Shown: positions 39,301-49,504 of the stretch, piece by piece
Layout: the number at the start of each line of letters is the position of its first letter
Position numbering within the stretch: position 1 is the first letter of the stretch
Assembly: GCF_000003815.2 (NCBI RefSeq)
Contig: NC_049982.1
Location: forward strand, 33,574,186-33,638,185
Direction of reading: 5' to 3'
DNA: 64,000 bases
Source: Branchiostoma floridae
Lineage: Eukaryota > Chordata > Leptocardii > Amphioxiformes > Branchiostomatidae
The notes under the pieces: model-generated
Seen by the model: only the letters and a program-made list of their open reading frames with translations
Databases searched by the model: none
What the model was told of the DNA's origin: nothing
Made by a program: the position numbers and the translations under genes

Positions 39301-41334
39301 AGGTATGTGACTTCATCTGTTGTCTGGTTACATATGGTCTTACCGGCTTCATTCTCGATGCTCCAAGATTGATGAACAAAGGAAGATATGATGCCTGACT
39401 TAGAATTTTCACATTTCTTCCTTTTTACATCTTAACAGTAAGTGATCCTATGATCTACCAACCACATGAAATTATTTTTAGAAGTGATCATGATCAACAC
39501 ATTGAAACAACAAATCCTACATTTAATATGTTACAGTTTTAAGAATTATAGACATGTGTCCGTACACAAAATAAAGCGCTTACCAACAAGCTTTCGATCA
39601 GTCCTCTGATCCTTATCAAGTTGCAATGACCCTTGATAAGAATCAGAGGACTGATTGAAAGCTTGTTGGTAAGCACTTTATTTTGTGTATGGATATATCA
39701 TATGGTTCTTAAAATTGTAATAAAATGTTGACTACCATCACATATGAACAAATTCTGTACTCTTGTTTCATGCTCGTTTCTCTCGGGAAAATGGTTATCT
39801 TCCAATATTTAACTGCTAAATAACTTTGTTACTTTGATTCTAAAGCATTGTTTTGTCCTGGCAGAAATTCAGTCATTTTACTGCCACTGCAGGACACTTT
39901 TTATGAAATATACCTCCATGAAATATTTAGAGCTTTGCATTTTATGCAAGTGACTTGCACATTGATTTATGCATGGTGATGTTCATCATTGACTAAGGTA
40001 CACATGTCACAAGTATAAAATTCCCATCATTTATCATTCAGCAGTTTTGCAATTTTTGCACATATTATTCACATCAGTTCCTCATTAGCATACTTGGTAT
40101 CTGCTTATGTTCCACCTATCATAATATACATGTGTTACATTTATTGAAAACAATGAGTATGAAACCAATCCACTCAGCCATTCTTAAGTGATATTGTTCA
40201 CACATCCACATACACACAAACGATAGTGAAAATATAGCCTAATTTTCATGGAGGTAATTATTGATGTTTCTTGTTTGAGAAGATGGTCTAACAAGCTAAC
40301 TGCTACCAAATTGATGTGGATCAGTTTGCATGTACATGGTTACAGTAAAATAATGGTAAGGTCACTGTGAGAACTATTATCACTTAATTGTGTTGGATTG
40401 AAGATGTATGCTGAAAACACGTGAGATAACATTATTGAATGCTGACATGTTGTAATATTTCTTTTTCAGCAATGAGGGCTTTGCAAATTAAAAACCCACT
40501 ACTGAGGGTTAAGCCCATGTCTGAGGCAACTCAACAGTCCAAAAAAAAGGTCAAGAACTGTGCAGGTAACATGATGAGTTGTTTTTAAACATTCATATGT
40601 TGGTACTTTTGTGGTTCAGGGTCACTAATAAAGCTTAGGTCACATTTCCAAACCGGGGCCCGGCCGGGATATCACATTTTTCGTTTCCGAAAGCTACCCG
40701 GCCGGGCCCCGGGTTGGGAATTGTGACCCAGGCGTTAATGGTGAATATGACGTAACAAAAAGAAGAGGCAGAGTTTACGTAGCTTGAGCAGAAGAGGCAG
40801 GAATGGATAAGCTGATTGTTACCTTCTGGGTATATCCACCACCAATCAATAAATCACCCATTGCTTACAGAGTTCCTCCAGCCCTTCAAGTCACGCCCTG
40901 CGGCCTCTGCTATGGTTGCCCGTAGACTGGTTAGTGGAGCTTTGGGTGTCAGGGCCAACATACCCAAGGAAAAACGGGAAGAAGAGAGACGCAAACTTAA
41001 AGAGGCCAAAGGTCATTATTTCTTTTATCATTTGAAGACGGGATGAAAGTTTCCATCTTGGGTTTCCTTTCTGTCTTGTTTTGATTTTTATCAAACCTTC
41101 TGTTGAATACTATTATTATATATATATATATTGATGGGAAAAGTAGCATACAGTGATCTGTATCTGTAATTTCCATAAAAGCTGTACACGGCTTGTTGGG
41201 ATGCTAAGGTTGACTTATAATATTTCTAATGTTTGATGATGATGTGATGAGACCTAATTTGGCTGCTCATTTTTTTCACAGAACGGAAGAGGCTGGAGAT
41301 AGAACAGCGGGAAAGTGCATGGGAAGGAAGATAG
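27354..41334 (+). CDS. R3HCC1L: R3H domain and coiled-coil protein, composite R3HCC1/R3HCC1L type
   Basis: Exons in frame: (start unresolved)-27499, 30716-30853, 32211-32399, 34230-35736, 38032-38125, 38701-38782, 39232-39302, 40470-40565, 40871-41011, 41282-41334 (stop TAG). About 790 aa plus an incomplete N-terminus. 27354 is only the first base after an in-frame stop; the true first coding exon is not found. Order: N-terminal helix (FVDLVTEDLETF); R3H domain with its R-x3-H signature (YRFLIH, then SFSVG..EGRRTVVC); a basic motif RKPEVQMYVPRPMRNR opening the large exon; about 480 disordered acidic residues ending EENWDAMFDDDGECLNP; an RRM-like fold (VVELSDFPAEF, IKWVDDTHALAIF, PLLRVKPM); and EFLQPFKSRP...ARRLVSGALGVR with a charged coiled coil ending ESAWEGR. 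The C-terminal half matches vertebrate R3HCC1L, the R3H part R3HCC1. Probably RNA-binding; molecular role uncertain. The exon 38032 donor (AAAG/GTTAAA) is weak but frame-consistent. Confidence 0.88.
28243..29072. repeat. Duplicated block, copy A (~830 bp)
   Basis: Almost identical to 31342-32178. Differences noticed are a 7-bp insertion in copy B (after GGCACGTGCAG) and a single base near 28855. Lies in the intron before the R3H exon. Its right edge stops inside a CAGGGCTCGAAAT MITE. Confidence 0.95.
28958..29298. mobile_element. CAGGGCTCGAAAT-family MITE (ACCTGCAC subtype), complete
   Basis: Inverted ends CAGGGCTCGAAAT and ATTTCGAGCCCTG with exact 5-bp target duplication GATAC (28953-28957, 29299-29303). 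The interior is rich in CAGGTGCAGG/ACCTGCACC. Noncoding. Confidence 0.88.
29345..30290 (-). pseudogene. LINE fragment (CR1/L2-like) with internal deletions
   Basis: Read on the minus strand, it shows an EN-RT linker (ARKRNDLRSYV, NPKAFWMYM, ADTLNKFFSSVFT), then RT motif WTQAHVTPIHKKGG with PGNYRPVSLTS, and after a gap the C-terminus (SFRVLVVNDWNALPRDVVDA). Stops and missing central RT make it a dead copy. In an intron of the R3HCC1L-like gene. Confidence 0.85.
30485..30621. mobile_element. CAGGGCTCGAAAT-family MITE, right end only
   Basis: Terminates in GTATTTCGAGCCCTG at 30607-30621. The left part is lost. Ends 94 bp before the R3H exon. Confidence 0.55.
31092..31341. mobile_element. CAGGGCTC-family MITE, truncated at duplication junction
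   Basis: Left terminus CAGGGCTCAAAAT and GGTGCACCC-rich interior like 9748-10115. It is cut exactly where duplicated copy B begins. Confidence 0.7.
31342..32178. repeat. Duplicated block, copy B (~837 bp)
   Basis: Near-identical to 28243-29072. Ends 32 bp before the exon at 32211, inside a MITE whose left part (32064-32178) is retained. Both copies lie in introns on either side of the R3H exon. Confidence 0.95.
32400..34229. other. R3HCC1L-like intron with unclassified repeats
   Basis: Includes a GC-richer stretch (about 32780-33240) with TTTTTTACGGCCGGATATCC and TTCCTGACGCCAACC, a motif I associate with interspersed repeats of many animals; class not determined. The 125-codon minus-strand frame at 33845-33468 shows no domain. 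Confidence 0.45.
35772..36534. mobile_element. Inverted-repeat element with TACCTCCATGAAA ends
   Basis: Starts TACCTCCATGAAA and ends TTTCATGGAGGTA. The interior includes blocks with CTGCAGTACC and CCCAACCCCTACCCA that recur in related copies. Just downstream of the large exon of the R3HCC1L-like gene, so reading through the donor runs into it. Confidence 0.65.
36774..36834. repeat. Near-perfect 61-bp palindrome
   Basis: Arms of 30 bp (ACCACACTTT.GACAGAATGG... and its complement) meet at a single central C at 36804. Only about two mismatches near the outer part. In an R3HCC1L-like intron. Confidence 0.9.
37270..37720 (-). pseudogene. DIRS/Ngaro-like retrotransposon RT-RNase H scrap
   Basis: The minus-strand frame from 37719 has QPGRTFWSHIIKTLKGL, DIRWWRTFLPEFNGISLI and, in a shifted frame, EMLAIIVACKAWARHGW. 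This resembles the RT/RNase H junction of tyrosine-recombinase retrotransposons. No recombinase or flanking repeats are seen, so the assignment is tentative. Confidence 0.55.
38530..38560 (+). repeat. Dispersed ~30-bp motif, copy 2
   Basis: Same motif as 1119-1148, inside an R3HCC1L-like intron. Confidence 0.5.
39537..39714. repeat. Long hairpin, ~84-bp arms
   Basis: Arms 39537-39620 and 39632-39714 are inverted copies with about ten differences and an 11-nt loop. Each arm contains a smaller hairpin (ATCAG, AGGA loop, CTGAT) followed by GAAAGC. In an R3HCC1L-like intron. Confidence 0.88.
39911..40256. mobile_element. TACCTCCATGAAA-family element
   Basis: Starts TACCTCCATGAAA and ends TTTTCATGGAGGTA; noncoding. 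Same family as 35772-36534 and 45254-45428. Confidence 0.6.
41117..41130. repeat. Short (TA)n run
   Basis: About seven TA dinucleotides in the penultimate R3HCC1L-like intron. Confidence 0.8.
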
Positions 41335-44300
41335 CACAAAAATTAATGCAACTTACAAACATCATTGTTTGGATTGAAAATGTTTAAGAGCTTTGTCTGA
41401 ATGATGATCGCATAACATTGAGACCAGTATTTTGCATGTTATCATGGGCATGTGCATGATAAAAAGTACAAAATAATTCAACTTACTTGTACATAGATTT
41501 TGAACATCTTCAGTTTGTATGCAGGAAACGATTTCAAAGCAAGTTTCTTTCAGATGCATGCATGCAAAAAGTATGTGTTCCTGCAGTATGTCACCAAACT
41601 GTAGCACTTTGGCGACTGTTTATTGCAGCACAGGGTTGTAGCCAGCCTGAAATCGGGGACGTGCTCTACTGGAAAATTTTGAAATCTAGACCCTCTGAAA
41701 TGCTTTTTCCTGCATTTTGAGGTGTAAATTTTGTTGGTAGACTAAGCTGTTCAATGCCATCTATTTTGGTGAAAAATTACACAATTTTTAAAATATCTTT
41801 TTTATTATCAATATTTTTTGGTCACAGAGGACGGCATGGGAAAAATTATTTTCCGCCCCGAGCTTCAAAGTTCCGTCAAAGGACGGAAGAATGGTTACTG
41901 GCTACAACCCTGTTGCAGCACCTTTTTGAAGTTGTGCCTATTTTCCCTTGGCGGCACACTCAGACTCACAATGTTGTAAATGGATTACAATCCAATATAA
42001 ACATACAGTAGGTAGCATATCATGAAATATAGGTATAACCTTAAAAGACTCTTAGACTAACAATAAATTATGACCAAGCAAACGGACACAACCATATACC
42101 AGATTTCACTGTTTTTTGTACCGTGTATGTCTTATGACTCGGGTTTAAACTATCAAAACAAACTTTGAACTGACTTTTTACAGATTTAATGGCACTTGTC
42201 AGCATTCAGTTTGCACCCAGTGGTGTCTATTGGCTCCCATTTTAGCATGTAGTTCATGGCATTTTGTCCCTTTTTTAAAACTTTAGAAAATAGGCCATTT
42301 CAGGTGATGCAGTGGTGTTCATTGGCGCAGATGCATCGGCACCTGTTCGTGGTAAAAATGTGAGTTGCCAACGTGCCGCCATCCTTGGAGATGATACCCC
42401 TTTAGTTAAATGTGAAATTTCTGGCTAACCTTGCAATGCAGGTTTTGTTCTTGTATCATTCAAAATTTTGCAGAAACAGAAGCTTTGCGGGTGAATGAGG
42501 ATTTTTTAGTCATAAATGGAAACTGGCTTGGTGTTAGCAGTCATATTTTATCTGACTCTTACTTCCTTCATGACATAATAAAGGTTGAAACAAACAAAGA
42601 AGCTTAGTTGTGTTATTGAATAATTTACAAGTTGAATTGATATTTTTCCAAATGGAAAAAACTTGAAAAGTACTTCACAAAACAGTTCTTTTATTTGTAA
42701 TCAACATAATCTTAACATGAAAAATGTGTCCTGGGCACCCTCAAACATGCTATGGTATTGTATTGTATGTACCACAGTGACATCATTTGTTTCTACCAAG
42801 GATGTTTTATCATTCAACTAAACACCCAATCCAACAGAAATAAATACATTTTTACTTCACTCTTGGACTGTGCTTCACTTTTGTGTGGTGCTCAAGATTT
42901 AAAACAAATGCTATGTCAATAAAGCTGAATGAAATCAACATATTCAGTGAAGTTAAGAATTAAGTACCCAAGATTGTAGATACTGTTATCATTCATAGGC
43001 AAATACTGTAAATGTATTTAAGTACGCGGGGATTTAATTTCGCGGTAGCGGGAAAAATGACTTCGCGGTGGATTTAAGTTCGCGGTATTACCATAGACTG
43101 CAATCTAATATCATAATAGAAAAATGTTTGCTGTGGTTTTAAATTCGCGGTTAAGTGGTCACCGCGAAAACCGCGAACATTAATCCTCCGCGAACATTTC
43201 TGCATTTACAGTACTGGATGTCATGCCTAACTAAAATCAATTTCAATCAACTACCAACATTCCTTGTCTTGAGAAATGCTTTGCATGAGCTCTGTAACTG
43301 CATTTTGTAAATGGGTACATTGCCTGGCCATGTTTTTCATGACATCAAAATGTAATGAGATGAATCATTATAACTCTAAAATACATTCAATTTGGCCTCA
43401 CAGTGAGCATTGATGATTAACTGGCAAACATAATATATAACATGTACACAAAACAAAGAACTGCATGAAAACAGGCCTGTTCTAGCAACAAGCTATGTCA
43501 GATTTCCAGTGCATCCAAACTTATCTTTGGGGTTGAGACATTTTTCTCACCTACTTGCATTTGTAATCATAACAATGTCAGTGTGTGTTGCTGGTGTGTT
43601 ACGCCGAAGGCTATATAGATACAGATACCAGTTTGCCGGACCGGCTTCGGACCAGTCCAAGAACAGAGTCCAAAAGGCTAAAGCTGTGAACTGTTTTTTT
43701 GGACCCAGAGTAAAGTACAAATATATACTAATAAGACATCTTATTACATTTGGCCACACCAATTTGATTAATGTTGATTCATGGATTTTTTAAAGTGAAA
43801 ATATATCAAGTGGACATCATAAAAGCAACATTTTCCCACCAAGTCTAGTGCCGAAGGCGTGAGTCCTCGTAAGGGAGGCCTTTGAAATTTTGAAATCTGG
43901 ACCCTCTGAAACGCCATTTCCTGCATTTTCAGGGGCAAATTGCCAGTAGACTAGGGAGATTTGATGAAATTTCCATCAGTGAAAATATACACAAGGGTTT
44001 CAGCTTGATTTTGTGTGTTTCAGCTTATTTTAGTTGCCCCCACAAAAAACGCCACTGTATAAATAGATTTTCACTCCAAATGAAGGAGGTTTCAAAAAAT
44101 TGATCTAGAGGACTTACTAAGTCAACTGATTGGTGCTTTTAGTTTATGTTTGATGAAAATTCAAGTATTTTGGTCACTGGCAAAAAAGGCATCCAAAGTA
44201 TAGTAAATGCAAAATTCAAATATCAATATTAGGTTCAATAAAACTAAACATCAAATACACAGGTTCAGTTCTAAACTTGACCTAAAGTTAAACCTGTGAT

Positions 44301-44449
44301 TAAACCAGACTAGTTCCCATCCTTATGTTATAAATGTTATAAGTTTCTCCCTATCCCTTACCAGCAATACATAGATCTTTCGAACAGAACTTTGTTATTT
44401 GTCCTGCATCTTAAAATTATTTGTGAATGTTTCTTCAATTGACCAATCT
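41335..44449. other. Convergent intergenic region, R3HCC1L-like to NF-YA
   Basis: 3' UTRs of two genes meeting tail to tail. AATAAA at 42062-42067 and 42577-42582 are candidate signals for the plus-strand gene. A repeated stretch (around 41670-41740 and 43885-43950, sharing TTTTGAAATCT.GACCCTCTG) and a mariner-like MITE are present. No gene. Confidence 0.5.
43006..43211. mobile_element. Mariner-like MITE, GCGG-rich
   Basis: Ends CTGTAAATG and CATTTACAG lie between TA dinucleotides. The interior repeats TTCGCGGT in both orientations. A related copy is at 50236-50443. Confidence 0.8.
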
Positions 44450-47400
44450 TTAGTTCTCTTTGCTAAACTTTCCTCCATTCCCTCGAGTTCTGGCCATGGC
44501 ATGTTTGTGACGAGACTCGTAGAGGTACTTCTGAAAAAAAAAAATCATTATTCACTTTCACACTGACAAACATTTTGTACTTTTGACATCACAATTAATA
44601 ACTGGTATCTACAAAATGCACATCTGCATGTAATGGGGTGCTACCTTTCTTTTCTTTGGGATCTTCCCAGTTGCCTCTAGCTTGGCTCTCATCTCTCTCC
44701 TCTTCATGATGCGGTGGTACTGCTTGGCATTCACGTACAACGGTTCCTCGTCTGGCTCCCAGCCTACAGTCTTACTCATGGCTGTCATGTGGAGTTGTGC
44801 TGCAGTCAAGCTGGCTGCAGAAGGTCCTGTAATGGATCAATCATGTAGGGAGTTGTGCAGCTTAGGCTCTAAAGTTTGTTTAAAAATTGCACATTTTGCT
44901 GGGGTCCAAATACGGACTGAACACAGACTTTCCTTTATAATTTCCACAGTATTGTACAAATTTCGGTAAAAGCGTAGGAGAGGGTATAGCAGATATTGAA
45001 TGACAAAGTCACAGAAGGAATTTTTCTTAAGATCAAAAATGTTCAAATGGTACTTCAAAATTTACGTCTGGAGTCCAAATGGACCCCACTCGGGTGTTAG
45101 CTAGAGGGTGAACGCTGCCACTTGTACAATTTAAAATGAAAATTAGACAAGACCATTAAACTGTGGAAACACTGGAAGTAAATGAACAGATTATTAAGTA
45201 CATTGTAATTGCATTTAGTAGATAAATAACCAGCATTTAACTATATAAACTCATACCTCCATGAAATATGCAATGTTTTAGTAGACCTTATGCATGGCAA
45301 CGACCTCCTGTAACTTAAGGTGACACTCATGCTAAGTGGCAAAATGATTGGACAGACTGACAGACACACCCAAATCTCAATTTTTCATGGAGATAGATAT
45401 AACCTCCATGACATACTTCATGGAGGTAATCATTAATCAAGGCAATCTACATACCAAATACAAAATGTACCATTTCCTGAATTATTTTCTTTCAAAGTCT
45501 ACAACAAAACCGGCCCCTGCATTTCAAAATAAGCTGACAGGGGGTCCAAATCTACACCACTTACTCCCTGCCCCAAGACCTATCAACACTTCTGACCTCA
45601 AACTTTGAAGCTCCCCTGCAATACCATAACTTGCTGCTAGGAGGCCCATTATCGATCTTGACCTTCCTTTTTCCAACCCCTACCCATCCACCAAATGCAT
45701 CTACATCTTCTTGAGCTTTGTTGTACACAAACATGCATAGCCCTCTGCAGAAATGCCACTCAGGGTGAACCATTTTTGATCTTCGACCTTCCTTTTTACA
45801 ACCCCTACTTACCAACCAAATTTCATCAAAATCCATTCACAGCTTTTCTAGGTATGTTGAAGACAAACACAAAAATGCAAAGCCTGCTGCAGTACCGTAG
45901 GAAAATGCCAGGGAAACAATTTTCAAAGTTGATCCTCCTTTCCACAACTGCTACACATCTACTGAACATCACTTCTTGAGTTGTGTTGTTAACAAGCAAA
46001 CACACAAAAATACAAAGCCCGCTGCAGTACCATAGGAAAACACCAGGTACTCCATTTTAAGATGATAGATTCACAACTTCTCAAATTATAGGCTGTTGAC
46101 CTACTGATGCAGACCCACCAAACCAAGTGGCTATTGAAAACATACCCCTCTTGTTCAAGGCAATTAAATGTTACATGTAAGTTGAAATTATCAATGCTTT
46201 CTGGCATGGATTGAACATGGAGTAGTTGTGAAAATGTGGATGGTTACGAGGTTGTGTCAGCTATTCAATCTGTTCTAGCATCTCCTCAAATGTTAACACA
46301 GTTTCTTTGCCTTGTCTGCCTGAAAAACAATCTTTTCTAAGAATGGGGCTTATGTTCCTGTGGAACATTATACCCATAGTGAACAGGAATAGGCTCCACA
46401 TTGTGCTTATGAGCCTTTGTATATACTGTACCCCTATGCTGGTACTGGCCTCTTCGCTTTAAAAGATGTGTCTAGGCTAGCAAGACCAATTTGGCTGTAC
46501 ATGTACCTGTCTGGACTCTCTTTACTGATTGGTCTGTTTTGTTGTTGGTATCCAGTAATGCCATGCGGCTGGGTACACCGTTGATCAAAAAAGTGGCCAT
46601 ACCTCCGTCCCCTGCACCTGTATTGGGCACTGTTGATGACTTCTGTAGGGCAGAATATACCATTTACTTTTAAAGTCTGCATTCGAGATAAATGTAAAAA
46701 CAGGGAAAATAGTACATTTGTATCATTACTTGCAAATACTACAGTAACTGTACATCTATCATGGTGGAATATGAAATGCATTTTATTTCAAGCTGTCCCT
46801 TCTACATTAACGAAAGAAAGGAGCTGTTTGAAGAGGACACTGAATCCCACCCTAATTTCTCCACATTTGCAGACAATAAGAAAAACTTTTTCTCCTAACA
46901 TTGAAAAAGCCACCCACTACAAAAAAAGTGGGATCCTTTGTCTTCAACTGCCTTAGAAAAAGAAGTTGAACCCAATAAGTTGGAATTTAGTGTTAGCTTT
47001 CAGACTAGTCACACTTGTTATATTTGTCTGTCAGTGTTTCTCTATCCCCTTGCATGTCACTATTGCGACTAGCCCTGGGACAAGATATGATGAACCTGGT
47101 ATGTCCATAGTGTGTTCCAAAAGTCCAATTTAAGCCATTCTTATATTCACTTAGTAGAACACCACCATGCAAGCTGTCAAGTCTCTTCGTCCTCTCACAA
47201 AGAGACTTGGCAGCTAGAATAGGTTTGGATACCAGGAAAAGAATAAAATAGTTGTGCAAAAAAATATGAATACTACATGTATCAAAAAGTCGAATGCACA
47301 CATTAAGTTCAATTACCTTGTGTCCTCCAGAAAAAAATTTGGTCGGCCTAGGTTCCTTCTTCTTTTAAACTCATCTTGTATGTTGTATAAGCAAGGTTGT

Positions 47401-48172
47401 GTCCTGAACTTTTCCTTTTACAAAACATGATAAAACTGCAACATCTGAAGCATTAATTGATTGAATGATATCGAAACGAAAAAGAGAATCCCTACGTTCC
47501 GTCCCATATTTTTCAGGACCATAACCATAACCGGAAATACAACATTCTTTTGCTTAAGGCCTGATTACAAATGTGTGAAGCATAACTTCATACCTGTCCT
47601 GAACACGGGGACAGGAAAATATACTTGAGGCTGGAAGGTGGCATTGTTGACATGCAACTGGTACTTGGCTTTGGTGGACTCACAAAGCTGGGGTTGTTAA
47701 CTGTGACTGATGGAGTTGTATGTTTGTTAATGCCATGTGTGTGACTGTGAGAAAGAGATTTGCTCACAGACATCTGTGGCTGGTTAGGGACTATGCTGAC
47801 TGGCTGGTCGTATGATCTGGTGTATGGACTAAGAATGCTCTGTACATCAGTGGTACTTGCCAAAGATGTGATGCTTGCTGACGGAGTTTGAGTTGTTAGG
47901 AGGTCTTCGCTTGTGTGGGTATTGCCAAGGGTTAGCACTTCTGGCACCTCTGCTTCAACGTGGCTGTCCAAGAATGGGAAAGGCACAAAAGTCGAAGCTG
48001 TAGTCTGATTTGGGATGCTTGGGGGTAGGTAAACATCTGGAAAGGTAGTGTGAAACTGAAAGGAAACAGGAGGAAAGGTGTGATGTGAGGGAGGTTCAGA
48101 AGTCTCAATGGTGAGGTCTTCAGGCTGTGAGTCGTAGCTGTCGTATCCATCATTCCCTGTCGAAGACTGCAT
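44450..48172 (-). CDS. NFYA: Nuclear transcription factor Y subunit alpha
   Basis: ATG at 48172-48170 in an exon whose acceptor is at 48199 (27 nt of 5' UTR). Conserved 3' exons: 44826-44645 and 44530-44450 (stop TAA). They encode both halves of the CBFB/NF-YA domain. The first, EPLYVNAKQYHRIMKRREMR plus AKLEATGKIPKKRK, binds the NF-YB/NF-YC dimer. The second, YLYESRHKHAMARTRGNGGK, holds the His/Arg residues that read CCAAT. The upstream part is Ser/Thr/Pro-rich (about 160-194 aa), not the Gln-rich domain usual in vertebrates, and the tail after GGKF is only four residues. A likely middle exon, 46642-46507 (KSSTVPNTGAGDGG...KRVQT), is phase 0 in and phase 1 out. The first exon can splice to it from a GTGAGT donor after 47684, or directly to 44826 from a GTATGA donor after 47588. 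Both keep frame, so isoforms are possible. Role: CCAAT-box activator in the nucleus. Confidence 0.9.
45254..45428. mobile_element. TACCTCCATGAAA-family element, short copy
   Basis: Starts TACCTCCATGAAA and ends CATGGAGGTAAT. Near its right end ACCTCCATGACATACTTCATGGAGGT forms an extra inner hairpin (given here as a 26-bp stretch 45403-45428). Confidence 0.5.
45500..46060. repeat. Internal repeat units of the TACCTCCATGAAA family
   Basis: Three loosely related blocks, each with a CTGCAGTACC-like start, a purine-rich AGGA/GGGG section, ACCTTCCTTTTT and ACCCCTACCCACC-like section. The same block type occurs at 36310-36440 and 55290-55760. Noncoding; in an NF-YA intron. Confidence 0.45.
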
Positions 48173-48276
48173 CGTCTTAGTTCAGGGGTACCACAGCAAC
48201 TGAAAGGAAAGAGCGACATACAATTTAATCAATTGGTAAAAATCTATACTGAAAGGCAACAAAATCTATGAATTTT

Positions 48277-48474
48277 AAGAGGGTCTGCATGCTCTTTTCC
48301 GTAAGGCGTAGGTAGCCTATTTTTATTTCCCGTAGGGAAAACCATCTCATCTACATAATTCGTAGCGAGGCGACCAAATTTAGCGTAATTGCCTTCCTTG
48401 ATTTAGCGTAATACGTAAGGGTTCTTCTGAATTCATCGTAAATCGTTGGTGGGGCCCCCCATGCAGACCCTCTT
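48277..48474. mobile_element. MITE-like element with AAGAGGGTCTGCATG ends, copy 1
   Basis: Inverted ends AAGAGGGTCTGCATG and CATGCAGACCCTCTT. The target duplication is not clear. Lies just upstream of the NF-YA first coding exon. Confidence 0.7.
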
Positions 48475-48879
48475 CTAAAAGCAAAGCAATCGATTGTTCA
48501 ATGAATGAGCAATGATAGAAAAAGCTGTGCAATAAAAAATAAACCTTCCTCAACAGCAGATGATTGCAGTCAACCTACCCAAATGTCAGAAGACAGACAG
48601 AAACAAAGTAACACTACAAACTTTTAATCCTTGCAAAGAACAATGAGGCCAACGTCCGATAAAGCTACTCCCAAGACAGCAGATGTTGGTGGGAACGAAG
48701 ATTGTGACCTTTCATTCATATGTCCCATTTTCTGACTGCAATCCCCCCAAAAAAACGAGACACATGATAGAATTTTCCCCACCAACCTCTGCTTGAAGAC
48801 AGGAGAGTAGCTGGTGGTTGCTGGTGGTCGTGCAAATTCAGTCTTCGCAGACAAACTTGCTGGATCCAATGGAGTCCCT

Positions 48880-48910
48880 GCCTGAACAAGATGGCGCCTT
48901 GATTGGCGAA
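48880..48910. promoter_or_regulatory. YY1-like and CCAAT motifs upstream of NF-YA
   Basis: AAGATGGCGCC (48888-48898) matches the YY1-type core promoter motif. ATTGG (48902-48906) is an inverted CCAAT pentamer. They sit about 0.7 kb upstream of the NF-YA ATG, where a 5' noncoding exon and start site would be expected. Motif evidence only. Confidence 0.35.
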
Positions 48911-49130
48911 AACCTGACCTATCACAGCCCGGCTTTTGCCTCACCTCTTTGTTGAGTTTGGGACACTATTTCTATTATGATGATTGACACTGTTGTAATA
49001 TTTTTTGCTGATTTATCGACAGGAGGTAAACTTCGTCTTGCAAACTGCCGACGCAACGTTAAATCGTTCTACTTGTGTCTCAATGTGAGGTTCTTCTGTC
49101 ACTGTGCTGATCTTTTAATAGTTAGACATT

Positions 49131-49336
49131 GAGAAGGGTCTGCATGCTCTTTTCCGGGTAACGTTATATGTAACACGGGCAGTCTAGAGTTTCCTGAAAT
49201 TCGTGGGGATTAGTTGTCTTATTCACGCAAGGAGACCGAATTTTTGGGTTGTCGCTTTCCTTGATTTAGCGCAACCAGTAGGAGAATTCTTTTTAATTTG
49301 GTCAAAGGACGTCGAGATTCTCCCATGAAGACCCTC
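49131..49336. mobile_element. GAGAAGGGTCTGCATG-ended element, copy 2
   Basis: Left end GAGAAGGGTCTGCATG, right end CATGAAGACCCTC. It shares CTTTCCTTGATTTAGCG with 48277-48474, so the two are diverged members of one family flanking the NF-YA/SNRPG intergenic space. Confidence 0.65.
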
Positions 49337-49504
49337 ATTGCATTGCAGAGCAATCGGGTATATTCGGAAAATATTCGGAGGATGCTTCGGATATCTTCGC
49401 TAAAGTTCGGAAATCGTCACCCCTACGTACATCACGATCGCCGTTTGGACGGTAGCGGACTGTTGTTGCCGGTTGTGTTCTTGTACAATCCAAGCCCATC
49501 CACG

